From: Subtercola sp. PAMC28395
GTDB lineage: Bacteria; Actinomycetota; Actinomycetes; Actinomycetales; Microbacteriaceae
Reading direction: 5' to 3'
DNA length: 64,000 bases
Assembly (NCBI RefSeq): GCF_018889995.1
Contig: NZ_CP076547.1
Location: 3,150,493-3,214,492, forward strand
Shown: positions 42,552-51,023 of the stretch, one piece after another
Layout: each line of letters begins with the position of its first letter
Numbering within the stretch: the first letter of the stretch is position 1
Made by a program: the position numbers and the translations under genes
The notes under the pieces: generated by a model
Databases searched by the model: none
What the model was told of the DNA's origin: nothing
Seen by the model: only the letters and a program-made list of their open reading frames with translations

Positions 42552-45500
42552 CTAGACAGCAGCGAGCTGGCGTACCCCGATCACGGTGGCGATCCTGGTG
42601 GCGACCGCCTCGGGGTCTGTGAACAGCTCGAAACTGTGAACACGAAGGTAGTGCCAACCGAGGCGCTTGAGCATGTCGGGTCGCAGCCGCAGCGACTCGC
42701 GAAGGCTCATCGAGTGCACGACGGAGTCGGTCTCGACGGCGACGGCACGGCCCTCATAGGAGGCAACGAGCGTGAGCTTGCCGCGGTGTTCGAACGCCAC
42801 TTCGAGCCCACGGGCACCGAGGCGCCGTGCGAGGTCGATCAGCAGGGCATCCCCGGGGCTTGAGAAGGTGTCAGGCGTCGGCCCATTCTCGGCTTCGGTG
42901 AGGATCTGGCGGAGCGTGACCACTCCGAAGTTCATGCGCTCCTCGTCGATGTCGGCTGGCTTGAAGCAGCTCACGATGTCCATCGACCGGCGAGCCCGCG
43001 TCATGCCGATGGCGAGAAGGCGTTCGCCGCCCGGTTTCGCGAGGGCTCCGAAGTTGGTCAGGACCCTGCCGTGCGGGGTTCTGCCATAGCCCACCGAGAA
43101 GATCACGCGGTCACGGCTCTGTGCCACCGACTGCTCGAGGGTTGCGACCATGAACGGCTCTGCCCTGTCTTTCAGGATGAAGTCGCTGAGGTCGCTGCGC
43201 TTCGCGAACGCCGACAGCACGGCCTGCTGCACGCGCACGGCGTGCTTTGCGCTGGCCGTGATGACCATGAGCGATTCGCGCGGGTACTTCTGGGCGTGGT
43301 CCATGACGAGCCAGACCACGCGCTCGACCTCGGCGTCGACGCTCTCGACGGCTCCGGTCTCGCTGTCGGGCATGCCGCCGGCACCCTCGAGGTAGTGCAG
43401 TGTGAGGCTGCCGTGACCGAGGTAGGTGCCCGCCCAGGGCAGAGAATCGATCTTGCCGTTGTAGAAGCGGTGGTTGACGAGCTCGGCGAGATCTTCTCCG
43501 CCTGCGCGGTAGCTGCGGGTGAGCGAGAGAGTCGGCACAAGTTCGGCGAGGCGAGCCAACGAGGAATCACTGGCCAGTTCTTCGACCGAACGCTCTTCGA
43601 CCGAGCGGGTGTCGGCGACGCTCGACCGTGGGGCGGGCTGCACCACGGCCGGCACCGCGATCTCGAAGCGCGACGGCGTCTGCGTGACGGGGTCACCGAA
43701 GGCGATGACCTGCCGGGCCCGCCGGATGGCCGCTGCGTTCTCGGCGAGGGTCGTGGCGCCGGCGTCGACGAGTACGACGGCATCGAAGACGATGTCGTCG
43801 CTGATCTCGGCGACCTCATATGGCGACGCGAGCCAGATGGGAGCGAGTACCTTGCTGAGGTACGGTGCCGCACTCTGCAGCGTGAGCGAATCGACGGCAT
43901 CGGTACGAAGCAGGGTCTTGAGCGACGCCGCTTCGTCGGCATGGTCGGCAACACCGACGCTCCACGTCTCGGCGAGCTGCCACGCCAGGATCTGACCGCT
44001 GACGGAGGCGTGCGCCTCGTCGACGAGCCTGAAGTCTGCTTCGAGCCGGTCGAGAATGCCCGTGTTCGCACCCAGCAGGGCGCGGTCGTTGGCGAGCATC
44101 TGTTCGAGAACACTCTGCCACCAGGCGAGTTCGAGCTCATCGGCCACGGCACTCTCGGGCACGTGGCGCTGCGAGAGGTCGGTGAGCAGAGGGTCGAGCG
44201 CCAGCTCGCGCAGGGTGTCGAGCAGTGCTGTGCGCTCCTGCAGGTTCGCAAGCACCTCGGAGTCTGCAGCCAGGGCATCGAGCAGGCCGATCAACTCGCC
44301 GATCGGGAGTTCATTGAGCTGGCGTGCCGTTCCGAGTGTGCCGAGCGGAACATCCAGTCGCAGAAGGTCTTCATTCACCCGCTGGAACGCGACCTGCACG
44401 TCGGCGAGCCCTGTCGGAACCTCGGGAGGTATGCCTGCAGCGGCATACCGGTGCCACAGCACACGTTGCTGCTGGATGCGGCGCAGGGAGGCGTTGATGT
44501 CGCCGACGTGCACGCCGGGCCTGACGTATTCCTTTGCGAGGCTGCGCAGCCGGCGGCGACTGGTGCCGGTCATCTGCGCCGAATCACGGCGTGGCCCGGT
44601 GGCAGCGATGATGTCGGTGAGTGACCGGTCGAATACGACGGGCAGGAACTTGTCGAGCGTCTCGCGGATGTCGAGCAGCAGCCGCAGATAGGAACCCAGC
44701 TCGGAGACCGTCGTGAACTGCCGCATGTGCGTCTGCCCGATGAGTTCGTAGGCTCGTGTCAGCAGGCTGGGAAGGTCGGAGCGGTGCACACGCTTGGCCG
44801 TGTTGTGGGCATTCGTCGCATCGTCGGCCGAGTCGAACGACGCGCCGTACCACGGTGAATCGTCAGGGCCATAGCGGAACTCGCCGAGTGCCGCGGCCTT
44901 GATCAGCGTCTTGGCTGCCCGGCTCCTGCCAGAGGCCAACGCCTCAAGCGATTGCCGGTCGAGGCGCGCGGTGGTCGCCGGCGGGTGAGGGAGGAGGGAG
45001 AGGCGCGCGAGTTCGCGCAGGGAGTCGAGCACCGACACCTTCAGAAGCGGGTCGACGCGGCTGAGCGACCCGCGGTAGTCGAGCAGCACGTGTCGTAGGC
45101 GCACCAGGGCCTCATCGACGTCAGCGACGTGCGGCTGCGTGGCCTTCTCGTTGCGCCCGATCGAGTGGATGAGGTCGCGCCGCAGCGTACGCGGCGACAC
45201 GGCGATACCGGGAAGCCCGACGTCGTTGAACCGCCTCGCGATCCCGCGGAGGCTGAGACGACGGGGGCTCACGACGAGCACACGCTTGTTCTGGCCGGTC
45301 AGTGCGCCGATCGCATTCACGATGGTCTGGGTGCCGCCGGTACCAGGCAGCGTCTTCACCACGAGCGAATTGCCCGCAGAGATCTGCGCGATCACGTTCT
45401 CCTGCTCGGCATCGGCGTCAAGCAGCAGCGTGTCGGTCGACGGCGGCCGGGCATCCTGTGGCGTGGCGTCGACCGGGTGGTACGACTCCTGGACAGCGCG

Positions 45501-46394
45501 CCTGGCGGTCAGTGACCCGGCCAAGGCGTCGAGCACCGGATGATCGAGCTGCCGTGCATCGGACACCATGGAATTGGCGACGTCGGCGAACGACGACACG
45601 ACAAGCCTCGGCTGAACGCTGAACCACGGTAGATGAGAGGTCAGGCCACGCAGGTGGTCGATGACCGGCTGCGGCTTGAACACGCCGTTCGTTGCGGCCA
45701 GCGCCACCATGGTCTCGGCGTCGAGGGTGATCTGGAACTGCTCCTGGAGGGCACGGGCGAGTTCAGGGTTGACGAACGGGAGGCCGCGGAGCTTGAGCTC
45801 GAAATCGCGGCCATAGCGGCGGATCAACAGCGGGCGAAGCAGCACGGGGGCAGTGAAGTGCGTGTCGTTCTGCTCGGCATCAGTGATCTTCCACTGGGCG
45901 AGGCCGATTGCCAGGTGAACAGAATCGATGCCTCGCACCGACCGGAGTTCGACTCCCTTGTCGGTGATGGCTCCCGCCGCGATGCGCGCACTTCGAAGGG
46001 CGAGCTCGTCGCGGATCAGGCTCGAGAGAAGGGTGGCATTGCCGGTGATGAACTGGGCGAGGCCGCTCGGGTGTGTGGTGGTGAGATCGACACGCGTGCG
46101 GGGGGCATCGTCGAAGTGGATGAGCGGTGAGACGCCGCCGAGCCCGCGAAGTTCTTCGCGCCAGCGCTCCCGCGATGGCTCAACCAGGTCATCGGGTGAG
46201 ATGATGAGGCCCGATTTGCCCCCGTCGCCCTGCCCTGCACCAGACCCCGAACCCGGCCTGCCGTAGCCGCCGTCGAAGTCGCCGCGGCGACCCCAGATCG
46301 TCGCGGCTCTGTCATCGTCAGCCCCGCTGCTGTCAGCAACAGTGCTGTCAGCCTCTGTCGGGTCTGACTCTCGTTTCTTATCGGCGCGCCACAC
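42552..46394 (-). CDS. very large helicase-nuclease-like protein with degenerate ATPase motifs
   Basis: A 1280-residue protein built like a superfamily 1 DNA/RNA helicase with a C-terminal restriction-endonuclease-fold domain (DUF4011/REase MTES_1575-like arrangement). Helicase motif I reads PGTGGTQT (350-357), with Gly 354 where the Walker A Lys belongs, and motif II reads VLVDAGA instead of a DE-type box. Motif III-like FGDPVTQTP and C-terminal RLLAIGMTRARRSMDIV remain. The end (VAVETDSVVHS, then MLKRLGWHYLRVHS) is the nuclease-like domain. Either it is a pseudo-helicase, or the family uses altered motifs. It may act in defence or DNA repair; no partner gene is adjacent. GTG/ATG start 46394 lies 130 bases from the divergent NUDIX gene. 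Confidence 0.82.
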   Translation of the reverse strand: MWRADKKRESDPTEADSTVADSSGADDDRAATIWGRRGDFDGGYGRPGSGSGAGQGDGGKSGLIISPDDLVEPSRERWREELRGLGGVSPLIHFDDAPRTRVDLTTTHPSGLAQFITGNATLLSSLIRDELALRSARIAAGAITDKGVELRSVRGIDSVHLAIGLAQWKITDAEQNDTHFTAPVLLRPLLIRRYGRDFELKLRGLPFVNPELARALQEQFQITLDAETMVALAATNGVFKPQPVIDHLRGLTSHLPWFSVQPRLVVSSFADVANSMVSDARQLDHPVLDALAGSLTARRAVQESYHPVDATPQDARPPSTDTLLLDADAEQENVIAQISAGNSLVVKTLPGTGGTQTIVNAIGALTGQNKRVLVVSPRRLSLRGIARRFNDVGLPGIAVSPRTLRRDLIHSIGRNEKATQPHVADVDEALVRLRHVLLDYRGSLSRVDPLLKVSVLDSLRELARLSLLPHPPATTARLDRQSLEALASGRSRAAKTLIKAAALGEFRYGPDDSPWYGASFDSADDATNAHNTAKRVHRSDLPSLLTRAYELIGQTHMRQFTTVSELGSYLRLLLDIRETLDKFLPVVFDRSLTDIIAATGPRRDSAQMTGTSRRRLRSLAKEYVRPGVHVGDINASLRRIQQQRVLWHRYAAAGIPPEVPTGLADVQVAFQRVNEDLLRLDVPLGTLGTARQLNELPIGELIGLLDALAADSEVLANLQERTALLDTLRELALDPLLTDLSQRHVPESAVADELELAWWQSVLEQMLANDRALLGANTGILDRLEADFRLVDEAHASVSGQILAWQLAETWSVGVADHADEAASLKTLLRTDAVDSLTLQSAAPYLSKVLAPIWLASPYEVAEISDDIVFDAVVLVDAGATTLAENAAAIRRARQVIAFGDPVTQTPSRFEIAVPAVVQPAPRSSVADTRSVEERSVEELASDSSLARLAELVPTLSLTRSYRAGGEDLAELVNHRFYNGKIDSLPWAGTYLGHGSLTLHYLEGAGGMPDSETGAVESVDAEVERVVWLVMDHAQKYPRESLMVITASAKHAVRVQQAVLSAFAKRSDLSDFILKDRAEPFMVATLEQSVAQSRDRVIFSVGYGRTPHGRVLTNFGALAKPGGERLLAIGMTRARRSMDIVSCFKPADIDEERMNFGVVTLRQILTEAENGPTPDTFSSPGDALLIDLARRLGARGLEVAFEHRGKLTLVASYEGRAVAVETDSVVHSMSLRESLRLRPDMLKRLGWHYLRVHSFELFTDPEAVATRIATVIGVRQLAAV

Positions 46395-46524
46395 ACCGAC
46401 ACCCTATGCGGAGACTCGCCGTAAAGCCGGTAACCGTGCGGCGAGTTTTGCGGCTGTGCTGGGTTTGTTTCGATGGACTGGGTCCGTGTAAAGGGGATCG
46501 TGTGGTGCGTGACAAAATTGCACC

Positions 46525-47607
46525 ATGACCGAATCGGCGAATCCCTCGCCACATTCTGCAGATGACCCGGCGGACAACCCCCTGCCGCACCCGTCGCCGC
46601 ACCCGTCCCCGCACTCCTTCGTGCCTCCCGCGCTGAGCTTCAACCGAGACAGCGGCGACGGCTGGGTCGAAGACGGCACTGGCCGACGATTCTGGGGTCG
46701 ATTCGGAGCAGCAGGCCTCCTCGCCCACGACCGGGAACGCGGTATCCTGCTGCAGCACCGGGCCAACTGGAGCCACTTCGGGGGCACCTGGGGTCTGCCG
46801 GGCGGTGCCCGCCATCACGACGAGACGTCGGTGCAGGGCGCCATCAGAGAGGCAAACGAAGAGGCGGGCGTGCCCGCTGAAGCGCTCACCCTGCGATTCA
46901 CGTCGACGCTCGACCTCGGATTCTGGAGCTATACGACAGTCGTCGTCGACGTGGCGACACCCTTCGATGCTGTCATCGCCGACGCCGAGAGCATCGAGGT
47001 GCGCTGGGTACCCATCGACGAAGTATCGACTCTGCCCCTGCACCCGGGTTTCGAATCGGCGTGGCCGGCGCTTCGAACGGGGCTGGAGCATGGCACGGTT
47101 CTCGTCGTCGATGCGGCGAACGTGGTCGGTTCCAAGCCCGACGGCTGGTGGAACGACAGGCTCGGCGCTACCGAACGCTTCGCCACCGCGTTGGCCGGCC
47201 GTGCCATTCATGGTTTCCCGGCAGAAGCACTCGGCATCGAACACGACAGTGAACCGGGCAGTTCCACCTGGTGGCCATCGATCCTCGTCGTCGTCGAGGG
47301 CCAGGCGAGGGGCACGGTCATCGGAGACGAGGCACACCCCGAAACGGATGCCCGTCCCGGCACACCCGCGAAGGCCCACGACCTCGCGACCGCTCTCTCG
47401 CTCGTTCGCGCCGAAGCCGACGGTGACCAGGCGATCGTCGACACCGTGCAGCGACTACTGGCGCCGGAGTTCCCCGGCACGCCAAGCCCGCAGGTGCTGG
47501 TGGTGACCGCAGACCGTGAACTCCGAACCAGGGTTCAACTTCTCGGTGCGGCTGTTCGAGGGCCCAACTGGTTGTGGCAGCTGCTCGAGGCGCCGCCCGC
47601 CGAGTGA
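46525..47607 (+). CDS. NUDIX hydrolase fused to a NYN-like domain
   Basis: A 360-residue protein. The Nudix box spans Gly 94 to about 116 (GGARHHDE then REANEEAGV) and fits the GX5EX7REUXEEXGU pattern exactly. A second domain from about residue 190 begins VLVVDAANVVGSKPDGWWNDR, the start of NYN/PIN-like RNA-binding or nuclease domains, and ends in VVTADRELRTRVQLLGA with the conserved Asp. The fusion suggests nucleotide or RNA-end processing combined with RNA cleavage. N-terminal residues 10-30 are a Pro/His repeat (PHPSPHPSPH). Confidence 0.85.
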   Translation: MTESANPSPHSADDPADNPLPHPSPHPSPHSFVPPALSFNRDSGDGWVEDGTGRRFWGRFGAAGLLAHDRERGILLQHRANWSHFGGTWGLPGGARHHDETSVQGAIREANEEAGVPAEALTLRFTSTLDLGFWSYTTVVVDVATPFDAVIADAESIEVRWVPIDEVSTLPLHPGFESAWPALRTGLEHGTVLVVDAANVVGSKPDGWWNDRLGATERFATALAGRAIHGFPAEALGIEHDSEPGSSTWWPSILVVVEGQARGTVIGDEAHPETDARPGTPAKAHDLATALSLVRAEADGDQAIVDTVQRLLAPEFPGTPSPQVLVVTADRELRTRVQLLGAAVRGPNWLWQLLEAPPAE

Positions 47608-47624
47608 CCGGCCGCGAGCCTCCC

Positions 47625-47695
47625 CGCTGTGCAATTCTCTGCGCTGCGTAGATCCCTGCGCTGCGTAGGTCCCTGCACTCCGTACATCTCTACAC
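47625..47695 (+). repeat. 15-18 bp degenerate repeat (CTGCGCTGCGTAGGTCC)
   Basis: Three to four units of the form TCCCTGCGCTGCGTAGG fill the gap between the NUDIX-NYN gene and the DUF1304 gene. Confidence 0.7.
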
Positions 47696-47702
47696 TGGGG
47701 CC

Positions 47703-48089
47703 ATGGGTATTCTCGCAACGGTGTTCGTCGCTCTCGCGGCTCTGCTGCACGTCTACATCTTCGTCATGGAGAGCATCCAGTGGCGCCGCCCGGCAATCTG
47801 GAAACGATTCGGGCTCACCAGCCAGGCTGATGCAGACACCACCGCACCGCTGGCGTACAACCAGGGCTTCTACAACCTGTTCCTGGCAATCGGGGCCGCG
47901 ATCGGGCTCGTGCTTTACTGGATCCCCGATTTCCACCAGGCCGGGTTCGCTCTCTCCGTATTCACGATGGCGTCGATCGTGTGCGCCGCCCTCGTACTGC
48001 TCTCGACCGGTCGGGAGCGCCTGCGAGCAGCCGCTCTGCAGGGCACGCCCGCGCTGCTGGGACTTGTCTTTCTCCTGATCGCCCGATGA
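47703..48089 (+). CDS. DUF1304 family membrane protein
   Basis: A 128-residue protein with four membrane segments. LHVYIFVMESIQWRRPAIWKRF and LAYNQGFYNLFLAIGA are the DUF1304 signatures. Family function is unknown. The stop overlaps the nudK start (ATGA), making it the first gene of a three-gene operon. Confidence 0.9.
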   Translation: MGILATVFVALAALLHVYIFVMESIQWRRPAIWKRFGLTSQADADTTAPLAYNQGFYNLFLAIGAAIGLVLYWIPDFHQAGFALSVFTMASIVCAALVLLSTGRERLRAAALQGTPALLGLVFLLIAR

Positions 48090-48814
48090 GCAACGCTGAC
48101 GCTCCGGGCGACACCAAGACAGGGATAGGCGTTCCGGGCATCCATGTGCACGATCGCCGCGGACGCACCGGGCTCGACCAGACGGGCCGTGACCTCTCTG
48201 GGAACAGCAACGTTATCGTCCGTGACGTGACGTTGCTGTCGTCGAACTGGTTCGTTCTGCGAACGACGACGTTCGACTTTCGGCACAGCGACGGCCACTG
48301 GTCGACGGAACAGCGCGAGACCTATGATCGCGGCAACGGCGCGACGATCCTGCTCTACAACTTCGAGAACCGCACGGTGTTGCTGACCAGGCAGTTCCGG
48401 TTCCCGGCCTATGTCAACGGCCACCCCGACGGGTACCTCGTCGAAGCGCCCGCTGGCCTGCTCGACTCCGATGACCCCCTCACCGCGATCACGCGCGAAA
48501 CGGCGGAGGAGACGGGCTTTGCGATCTCCGACGCCCGGCACCTGTTCGACCTCTTCATGAGCCCCGGTTCCGTCACCGAGAAGCTTCATTTCTACGCGGC
48601 AGAGTACAGCTCCGATGCGCAGGCCGGCCAGGGCGGTGGCCTGCGTGAGGAAGGCGAAGACATCGAGAACGTCGAGCTCGACTTCGATGCAGCCCTCGCC
48701 CAGATCGGTACCAGTATCGTCGACGCGAAGACGGTGATCTTGCTCCAGTGGGCCGCGATTTCAGGCCTATTCAGCGCCGGGCCGCTCAGCACAGCTCATC
48801 TCACCACGACATGA
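48086..48814 (+). CDS. nudK: NudK-like GDP-mannose pyrophosphatase
   Basis: A 242-residue NUDIX enzyme starting at ATG 48086. The box reads AGLLDSDDPLTAITRETAEETGF, one residue shorter than the general pattern but the same length as in E. coli NudK, with Asp at the first acidic position. YDRGNGATILLYN at about 88-100 and FMSPGSVTEKLHFYAAEY after the box are NudK-specific. It would cleave GDP-mannose to GMP and mannose-1-phosphate. About 35 extra N-terminal residues precede the core. Its stop overlaps the kinase ATG. Confidence 0.87.
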   Translation: MSNADAPGDTKTGIGVPGIHVHDRRGRTGLDQTGRDLSGNSNVIVRDVTLLSSNWFVLRTTTFDFRHSDGHWSTEQRETYDRGNGATILLYNFENRTVLLTRQFRFPAYVNGHPDGYLVEAPAGLLDSDDPLTAITRETAEETGFAISDARHLFDLFMSPGSVTEKLHFYAAEYSSDAQAGQGGGLREEGEDIENVELDFDAALAQIGTSIVDAKTVILLQWAAISGLFSAGPLSTAHLTTT

Positions 48815-49548
48815 CCCCAGCGTTCTCACGTCGGCCCGCGACCCTGCTGCACTTCTCAGCGGTGACTGACGCTGTGGATGCTGTGCTCGACCTGATCCAC
48901 GAAGCTCGTGCCCACCAATCCGGGGCGTGCACCTCATTCCTCGGTGTGGTCATCCTGGTCGACGGGCGCTCCGGCTCCGGAAAGACGGACTTCTCGAACG
49001 CACTCGCCGAGGCCCTCACCGAACGATGGCTCTCCCCTGTCACCCTTGTTCACCTGGACGACATCTACCCCGGCTGGAGCGGACTCGAGGCAGCCAGCCA
49101 GCACGTGCATGATTCGCTGCTGTCCCCCTTCGCAAGCGCTGAGACACCAGACGAAGACAGCGCTACAGCTACAGCAGGCGCAGCTTCCGCAGGCGCAGCT
49201 ATAGGCGCGGCCAGCGCCACCCCGCCTGCCGGGCATCCGGCCGGCCCGGGCTGGCGCCGTCACGACTGGGCGACAGGCCTCGCGGCCGACTGGGTCACCG
49301 TCGACCCGTCAGTCCCCCTCATCATCGAGGGCACCGGAAGCCTCAGCCGACAGAATGCCTCGCTCGCCACCCTCACCGTCTGGCTCGAACTGGGTGACGA
49401 GACCAGGCGAGAACGCGCGCTCGCACGCGACGGAGAGACCTACGAACCGTACTGGGACATGTGGGCTGAGCAGGAGAACGAATTCGTAGCGCGTGAGAAT
49501 CCGCGCTCTCTGGCTGACGTGGTCGTCGATCTCACCCCGTCCCCGTGA
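48811..49548 (+). CDS. uridine-kinase-like P-loop ATPase
   Basis: A 245-residue protein starting at ATG 48811 in an ATGA overlap. Walker A GRSGSGKTDFSNAL is near residues 52-65, followed by VTLVHLDDIYPGW with the Asp pair typical of uridine-kinase/PRK-like enzymes. A middle insert of Ala/Gly repeats (ATAGAASAGAAIGAA) encoded by 15-bp units interrupts the protein before DWVTVDPSVPLIIEGTG. The C terminus holds RRERALARDGE (lid-like Arg). Its phosphoryl acceptor is not known. Confidence 0.82.
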   Translation: MTPAFSRRPATLLHFSAVTDAVDAVLDLIHEARAHQSGACTSFLGVVILVDGRSGSGKTDFSNALAEALTERWLSPVTLVHLDDIYPGWSGLEAASQHVHDSLLSPFASAETPDEDSATATAGAASAGAAIGAASATPPAGHPAGPGWRRHDWATGLAADWVTVDPSVPLIIEGTGSLSRQNASLATLTVWLELGDETRRERALARDGETYEPYWDMWAEQENEFVARENPRSLADVVVDLTPSP

Positions 49549-49555
49549 GAGAGCG

Positions 49556-49615
49556 CGCTCACCCTCCGGTTCTCACCCTCACCCTCACGCTCACCCTCAC
49601 GCTCACCCTCACTTG
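49556..49615 (+). repeat. CACCCTCACGCT 12-bp repeat
   Basis: Four to five copies of a 6/12-bp unit (CACCCT, CACGCT) occupy the gap between the kinase stop and the mscS-like gene stop. Confidence 0.8.
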
Positions 49616-51012
49616 ATACCGAGCGCCGTCACCGCAGCCTTCGCCGCGTCTCTGCGCAGGTCGATGATCCGCCCGATGTCTCTCGCGATGCCCGGATTCG
49701 CGTCGATCAGCTGATCTACGACACCGGTCGGGATGAGCAGAACGGTGGTGGTCCCCTTCGCCACCGCCGAGTTCGCATCGACCTGTCGGCTGAGTGCGAG
49801 CATCCCGAAGAATTCGCCCTCCCGCAAGGTCTGAAAGGCGACTTCGCCGAGCTCCGTGGGAACCGAGAGGATGACCTCACCGTCGAGCACGAACCGGAAT
49901 GCATCGGGAATGGTGTGCGAGCGATGAAGGACCTCACCGTGCCCGTAGCGCTCCAGGCGAACCCTGCCAGTCAACCATCCGTAGTCCCCGGGGGCCAGTC
50001 GAAGTACCCGGATCATGGCGGCGACAGCCTCGTCTCGACGCTCTGGCGTGGAAATCGGGTCTGTCGAATCGTTGTCGAGCGCGAGACCCGCGCGCCGGGC
50101 GGCGTACCATAGCCACGCCAGAAAGAGTGCAGTCGCATTGCCTGCATCGGCCGGCCCCACGACCGGGATGGAGATGGAATACGTCGCACTCCCGGCGTAC
50201 GACGCATCGATCGATTCGCTGCGCTCGAGCATCGGCAGCGCGCTGGCAACGCTCTGCAGGAGTTCGAGAACCTGGTGCGGCGGATCATCCGTCGAGAATT
50301 TGACCGTCGCAGTCGCCCGAAAGGCACCGGGCGCCTGGCTCAGGTTCGTGAACGACGAACCCGCAAGAGACGCGTTCGGCATGATCTGGATTCCATTGCC
50401 GGTATCGATGTGCACCGCCCGCCAGTTCACCTCGACCACGCGCCCCTGAACACCACCGGCGTTCAGCCAGTCGCCGATGCGAAACGGCTGTTCGAAGAGC
50501 AGAAGCAGGCCCGAGATCACCGAGCCGACCGCATTCTGCAGCGCCAGGCCGATCACGATCGATGTCACACCGAGAGCGGTGATCAGCCCGCCGACGTCGG
50601 CATCCCAGACCCAGGAGAAGAGCAGCGCCAGGCCGACGAGAATCAGGCCGAGCCGGGCCAGGTCGATGAAGATCGAGGGCAACCGCTCACGCCAGCTCCC
50701 CTCCGCCGGGTTGCCGAAGAGCACAACGTTCACACTCGAGAGCAGCAGGAGAATGACCAGGAACCCGAAGACCGTGGCCACCACGCGAACCCAGGTGATC
50801 TCCACCCGCGAGGTACTCGCCAGGCTCAGCAGCGCCAGCAGGGCGCCAACGGGCAGTACGAGGTTGCGCAGCAGCCGCACGGGCTTCGCCGCCGGATGCT
50901 CGCGCCTCACCAGGTACGCGAGCAACTCGGTGAGAATCACCAGCACGATGGGCAGCCCGATGGCGATGGCCAGCGCGAGGCCGAACCACGGTTCGCTCCA
51001 GATGTCAGCCAT
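49609..51012 (-). CDS. MscS-type channel with cyclic-nucleotide-binding domain
   Basis: A 467-residue membrane protein. Four to five membrane segments lead to the MscS core: LLLLFEQPFRIGDWLNAGGVQGRVVEVNW and IMPN, the standard beta-domain entry. From about residue 340 a cyclic-nucleotide-binding domain follows, with RFVLDGEVILSV and REGEFFGMLAL, the phosphate-binding cassette position. Such MscS-CNBD proteins (bCNG type) are known. The gene follows the cyclase gene by 11 bases, so its ligand is probably made by the neighbour. Confidence 0.92.
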   Translation of the reverse strand: MADIWSEPWFGLALAIAIGLPIVLVILTELLAYLVRREHPAAKPVRLLRNLVLPVGALLALLSLASTSRVEITWVRVVATVFGFLVILLLLSSVNVVLFGNPAEGSWRERLPSIFIDLARLGLILVGLALLFSWVWDADVGGLITALGVTSIVIGLALQNAVGSVISGLLLLFEQPFRIGDWLNAGGVQGRVVEVNWRAVHIDTGNGIQIMPNASLAGSSFTNLSQAPGAFRATATVKFSTDDPPHQVLELLQSVASALPMLERSESIDASYAGSATYSISIPVVGPADAGNATALFLAWLWYAARRAGLALDNDSTDPISTPERRDEAVAAMIRVLRLAPGDYGWLTGRVRLERYGHGEVLHRSHTIPDAFRFVLDGEVILSVPTELGEVAFQTLREGEFFGMLALSRQVDANSAVAKGTTTVLLIPTGVVDQLIDANPGIARDIGRIIDLRRDAAKAAVTALGIK

Positions 51013-51023
51013 GACCGGCAGCC

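Noticed and set aside
43071..44624. 517-codon plus-strand ORF opposite the helicase-nuclease gene
   Set aside because: It is the antisense frame of a GC-rich gene. Its Arg/Gly/Asp-rich translation has no domain, while the minus-strand frame has full helicase motifs.
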